From Candidatus Fermentibacterota bacterium (lineage in GTDB: Bacteria > JAFGKV01): 38,864 nt of DNA. Position numbers and translations under genes: made by a program. The DNA lies in contig JAUXFG010000016.1 in NCBI GenBank assembly GCA_030620115.1, positions 1 to 38,864 of the forward strand, written 5' to 3'. This document shows, in pieces, positions 36,496-38,864 of the stretch (positions within the stretch are counted from its first letter, which is position 1; each line of letters begins with the position of its first letter). Under the pieces are notes generated by a model that was not told the DNA's origin, ran no database searches, and was given only the letters and a program-made list of their open reading frames with translations.

Positions 36496-36504
36496 ACGGG
36501 CCCC

Positions 36505-37206
36505 CTAGTGGAAGACTTCTGAAAGACTCTGCAGATCCACGGGAACACCTGGTCCCATGGTGGAGCATACCGCGACGTGACGCACATAGCGTCCTTTTAC
36601 CGCAGAGGGACGCGCACGCGCCAATGCCTCGAGGAAGGCCATGATATTCTCCTTCAGCTTCTCAGGCCCAAATGATACCTTTCCAATGGATGCATGGACA
36701 TTGCCCCCCCGATCGACACGGTAATCGATCTTGCCCGCTCTGGCATCGTTGACTGCTTTCGTCACATCCATGGTGACAGTTCCCGTCTTTGGATTGGGCA
36801 TCAGGCCGCGCGGACCGAGAATCCGGCCAAGAGGACCCACTATTTTCATCATATCAGGCGCCGCGATGGCCGTATCAAATTGGAGCCATCCCTCCTTGAT
36901 CTTGTCCGCCAGCTCTTTCCCGCCCACAAAATCAGCCCCGGCTTCCTCGGCCTGCACTGCCGCCTCACCCTGGGCAAATACGACAATGGTGACAGCTCTT
37001 CCAGTCCCTCGCGGAAGGACCACCGAACCCCTCACCTGCTGGTCGGCATGTCGAGGATCTACGCCCAGCCTCACTGCAGCTTCAACAGTCTCATCGAAGC
37101 CGGCATTGGCCAGATCGCATGTCTTCTTAAGAGCTTCGTCCAGCGGGAGAGGCTGCTCAGGATCTACTTTGGAGGTGAGTTCACCAAACCTCCGGCTGCG
37201 TTTCAC
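36505..37206 (-). CDS. rplA: 50S ribosomal protein L1
   Basis: A 233-residue L1 of the mobile L1 stalk. SVVLPRGTGRAVTIVVFAQG, LGRILGPRGLMPNPKTGTVT and the C-terminal ALARARPSAVKGRYVR are diagnostic. The start is GTG 37206, with AAGGAGG 6 nt upstream. L1 is the usual translational repressor of rplKA; no clear binding site could be picked out by eye. Confidence 0.98.
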   Translation of the reverse strand: MKRSRRFGELTSKVDPEQPLPLDEALKKTCDLANAGFDETVEAAVRLGVDPRHADQQVRGSVVLPRGTGRAVTIVVFAQGEAAVQAEEAGADFVGGKELADKIKEGWLQFDTAIAAPDMMKIVGPLGRILGPRGLMPNPKTGTVTMDVTKAVNDARAGKIDYRVDRGGNVHASIGKVSFGPEKLKENIMAFLEALARARPSAVKGRYVRHVAVCSTMGPGVPVDLQSLSEVFH

Positions 37207-37219
37207 GAGAGGCCTCCTT

Positions 37220-37651
37220 TCAACCCTCGAGGGTAATGCCCATGCTCCGGGCGGTACCCATCACCATCCGCTCGGCTGCCTCTATGGATGCAGCATTCAG
37301 ATCCGGAGCCTTCGATTGTGCGATCTCCCGGACCTGCGCGCGAGTAACCGTTCCAACCTTCTCTCGGTTTGGCACGCCCGAGCCCTTTGCCAATCCAGCG
37401 GCCCGCTTCAGCAGTATGGCAGCCGGCGGAGTCTTGGTGATGAATGCAAAAGATCTATCTTTATAGATCGTGATAACCGTCGGAATCACCAGCCCTGCCT
37501 GGTTCCGCGTCTGTTCATTGAAGGCTTGCACAAATGCGCCGATATTGACGCCATGCTGTCCAAGAGCAGGCCCAACGGGTGGGGCGGGGGTCGCGCTCCC
37601 CGCAGGCAGCTGGATCTTCACTACAGCCTGTACTTGTTTTGCCATCTTCAC
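37220..37651 (-). CDS. rplK: 50S ribosomal protein L11
   Basis: A 143-residue L11 ([51 protein letters not shown]). It forms the GTPase-associated centre and is the target of thiostrepton. GTG 37651 or ATG 37645 could start it; GGAAGGAG favours the GTG. The 73-nt leader contains a small hairpin, GCGAC/GTCGC (37679-37694), of unknown role. Confidence 0.98.
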   Translation of the reverse strand: MKMAKQVQAVVKIQLPAGSATPAPPVGPALGQHGVNIGAFVQAFNEQTRNQAGLVIPTVITIYKDRSFAFITKTPPAAILLKRAAGLAKGSGVPNREKVGTVTRAQVREIAQSKAPDLNAASIEAAERMVMGTARSMGITLEG

Positions 37652-37724
37652 CGCGCTCCTTCCCGACTCGCGGGCTTAGCGACAAGATCGTCGCAAAGTG
37701 TAGTATGCAGATCGCCGATTCGGG

Positions 37725-38282
37725 CTACAAGGGTTTGATGTGGGTGAACTCAAGCTCGACCGGGGTTGCCCGTCCAAAGATGGTAACCATGACCTTGGCC
37801 TTCCCGCGCTCCGAATCGATTTCTTCAACAACACCCGAAAAGCCATTGAAAGGCCCGTCTACCACCATAATGCTATCACCCATTTCAAATGGGATTTCAC
37901 GAATAGTCTTCGTGGTCCCCTTTTCTGCCTGCTCGATAATGCGGGCGACTTCGCTTTCCTTGAGCGGCAGGGGTCGGCTCCCACCACCCACGAAACGCGA
38001 CACGCCTGGAATATCATTGACCAAATACCACATCTCGTCATCCAGAATCATTTCAACGATCACATAGCTGGGATAGAACTTCTTCTTGACGGTGATTCGC
38101 CTTCCATTGCGTACCTCCGTCACCTCTTCCGTCGGGATCAGTATCTGCCCGATCTTATGCTCGAGCCCCCGATCAATGATCGCCTTCTCGAGATGCGCTT
38201 TCGCCTTGTTCTCCTGGCAGCTGTATGTCTGCACCGCATACCACTGCAGTGCAGGTTCCTGATGATCGGTCTCTTCGGTCAT
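37725..38282 (-). CDS. nusG: Transcription elongation factor NusG
   Basis: A 185-residue NusG. The NGN domain (LQWYAVQTYSCQENKAKAHLE to DIPGVSRFVGG) and the KOW domain (FEMGDSIMVVDGPFNGFSGVV) are complete. It couples RNA polymerase to Rho or to ribosomes. ATG 38282 overlaps the secE TGA (ATGA). ATG 38303, eight codons later counted upstream and with a G-rich site, is an alternative; the longer open frame reaches into secE and is not NusG. Confidence 0.96.
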   Translation of the reverse strand: MTEETDHQEPALQWYAVQTYSCQENKAKAHLEKAIIDRGLEHKIGQILIPTEEVTEVRNGRRITVKKKFYPSYVIVEMILDDEMWYLVNDIPGVSRFVGGGSRPLPLKESEVARIIEQAEKGTTKTIREIPFEMGDSIMVVDGPFNGFSGVVEEIDSERGKAKVMVTIFGRATPVELEFTHIKPL

Positions 38283-38470
38283 CTCACGCTCGTGAGTACC
38301 CATCCCACCCCCCTGGAGATGATCAGATTTACTATTCCCACAAAAATGGAGAGTACGATCGTTGTGACGATGACTACCCCCGTGGAGTTGATAAGCTCGT
38401 CCCTTGCGGGCCACGTAACGCGGGACATCTCATTTCGGACATCTTTGAAAAAACCCACAACCTTGTTCAT
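38279..38470 (-). CDS. secE: Protein translocase subunit SecE
   Basis: A 63-residue single-TM SecE. The amphipathic helix with FFKDVRNEMSRVTWPARDEL and one TM (VVIVTTIVLSIFVGIVNLII) match the short form common outside gamma-proteobacteria. It clamps the SecY halves. It lies between tRNA-Trp and nusG, as in most bacteria. Confidence 0.97.
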   Translation of the reverse strand: MNKVVGFFKDVRNEMSRVTWPARDELINSTGVVIVTTIVLSIFVGIVNLIISRGVGWVLTSVR

Positions 38471-38495
38471 GAGTCCCCCGAGAATAGAGATATAC

Positions 38496-38572
38496 TGGCA
38501 GGCCTGGAGGGATTCGAACCCCCAACATCCGGATTTGGAGTCCGGCGCTCTACCAATTAGAGCTACAGGCCT
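38496..38572 (-). tRNA. trnW: tRNA-Trp (anticodon CCA)
   Basis: Read on the minus strand from 38572: acceptor AGGCCTG pairs with CAGGCCT. The D arm is GCTC/GAGC, and the anticodon stem CCGGA/TCCGG encloses the loop CTCCAAA, giving anticodon CCA (38538-38536). The T loop is TTCGAAT. The 3' end G-CCA (38499-38496) is encoded in the DNA. All arms fold normally. It lies between rpmG and secE. Confidence 0.97.
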
Positions 38573-38591
38573 GCTCTATGCTCCTAAAACG

Positions 38592-38741
38592 CTATTTAGT
38601 CTGTCGGTGAATGGTATGCTTTCCACAGAAACGGCAATACTTGCGATGCTGAACCCTCTGAGGATGCAAACGCTTGTTCTTCGTTGTCGAATAGTTTCGT
38701 CTCTTACACTCGGTACATGCCAACTGGATGATTTCTCTCAC
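38592..38741 (-). CDS. rpmG: 50S ribosomal protein L33, zinc-binding type
   Basis: A 49-residue gene. It reads [21 protein letters not shown] and ends [15 protein letters not shown]. Cys9, Cys12, Cys36 and Cys39 make the zinc site of the C+ form. The start is GTG 38741 with GGAG 8 nt upstream; the stop is TAG. It lies 16 nt after the second tuf gene, the usual tuf-rpmG-trnW-secE order. Confidence 0.95.
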   Translation of the reverse strand: MREIIQLACTECKRRNYSTTKNKRLHPQRVQHRKYCRFCGKHTIHRQTK

Positions 38742-38757
38742 GTCAGGTGCTCCAGAG

Positions 38758-38864
38758 CTATTTGATGATTTTGCCGATCACACCGGCGCCAACTGTTCGT
38801 CCACCTTCCCGGATGGCGAACCGAAGCCCTTCCTCCATGGCGATGGGCGTGATCAACTCAATCT
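38758..38864 (-). CDS. tuf: Elongation factor Tu, second copy (3' end only)
   Basis: The last 107 nt of a second tuf gene, cut by the window edge. It encodes the C-terminal [13 protein letters not shown] end and is identical, base for base, to 25212-25318. Perfect identity including silent positions suggests recent gene conversion between the copies. It heads the tuf-rpmG-trnW-secE-nusG unit. Confidence 0.96.
   Translation of the reverse strand, partial: IELITPIAMEEGLRFAIREGGRTVGAGVIGKIIK

Noticed and set aside
37740-38765. Long plus-strand frame whose translation contains RDSNPQHPDLESGALPIR (similar text also in 38225-38560)
   Set aside because: That peptide is the antisense translation of the tRNA-Trp gene, a well-known false gene in databases. 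The rest is antisense to nusG, secE and rpmG.

Overview
The window is bacterial. It has two parts: an accessory stretch (1 to about 10.6 kb) and one uninterrupted, single-direction ribosomal/RNA polymerase supercluster on the minus strand (10.7 kb to the right edge). S4, S14, L33 and L36 all keep their zinc cysteines, S14 is the short zinc type, and RpoB and RpoC are separate and of ordinary length. The first kilobases hold RAYT-type transposase relics. By eye this suits a Gram-negative-type environmental lineage, possibly a candidate phylum. I cannot name the phylum from sequence alone.

Left 4 kb: a 48-bp perfect palindrome, three decayed RAYT (REP-associated tyrosine transposase) fragments, and a REP-like nested inverted-repeat element. 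Three small modules sit among them: a two-gene operon (an unknown protein plus an AT-hook/ribbon-helix-helix protein) whose promoter carries a perfect operator-like palindrome; a DUF2283 gene; and a Phd/VapC-type toxin-antitoxin pair with a good sigma-70-type promoter.

4.0 to 10.6 kb, minus strand: a UbiA-family prenyltransferase (related to decaprenyl-phosphate phosphoribosyltransferases) translationally coupled to a GT-C-like membrane glycosyltransferase. Downstream of it are two genes of a CUT1-type carbohydrate ABC importer. One is a natural fusion of the solute-binding protein to a MalF-like permease. The other is a MalG-like permease with an unusual insert of about 100 residues after its first membrane segment. 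No ATPase gene is in the window.

10.6 kb to the end, minus strand, in transcription order from the right edge: tuf (3' end only), rpmG, tRNA-Trp, secE, nusG, rplK, rplA, rplJ, rplL, rpoB, rpoC, rpsL, rpsG, tuf, rpsJ, rplC, rplD, rplW, rplB, rpsS, rplV, rpsC, rplP, rpmC, rpsQ, rplN, rplX, rplE, rpsN, rpsH, rplF, rplR, rpsE, rpmD, rplO, secY, map, rpmJ, rpsM, rpsK, rpsD, rpoA, rplQ. A clear intrinsic terminator follows rplQ. Thus the secE-nusG-rplKAJL-rpoBC, str, S10, spc and alpha operons are joined. fusA is missing from the str part, and adk and infA are missing between secY and rpmJ. The two tuf copies are identical over the 107 nt that can be compared. RpoB carries Asn at the position equivalent to E. 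coli His526, which suggests natural rifampicin resistance. Many of these highly expressed genes appear to start with GTG or TTG.
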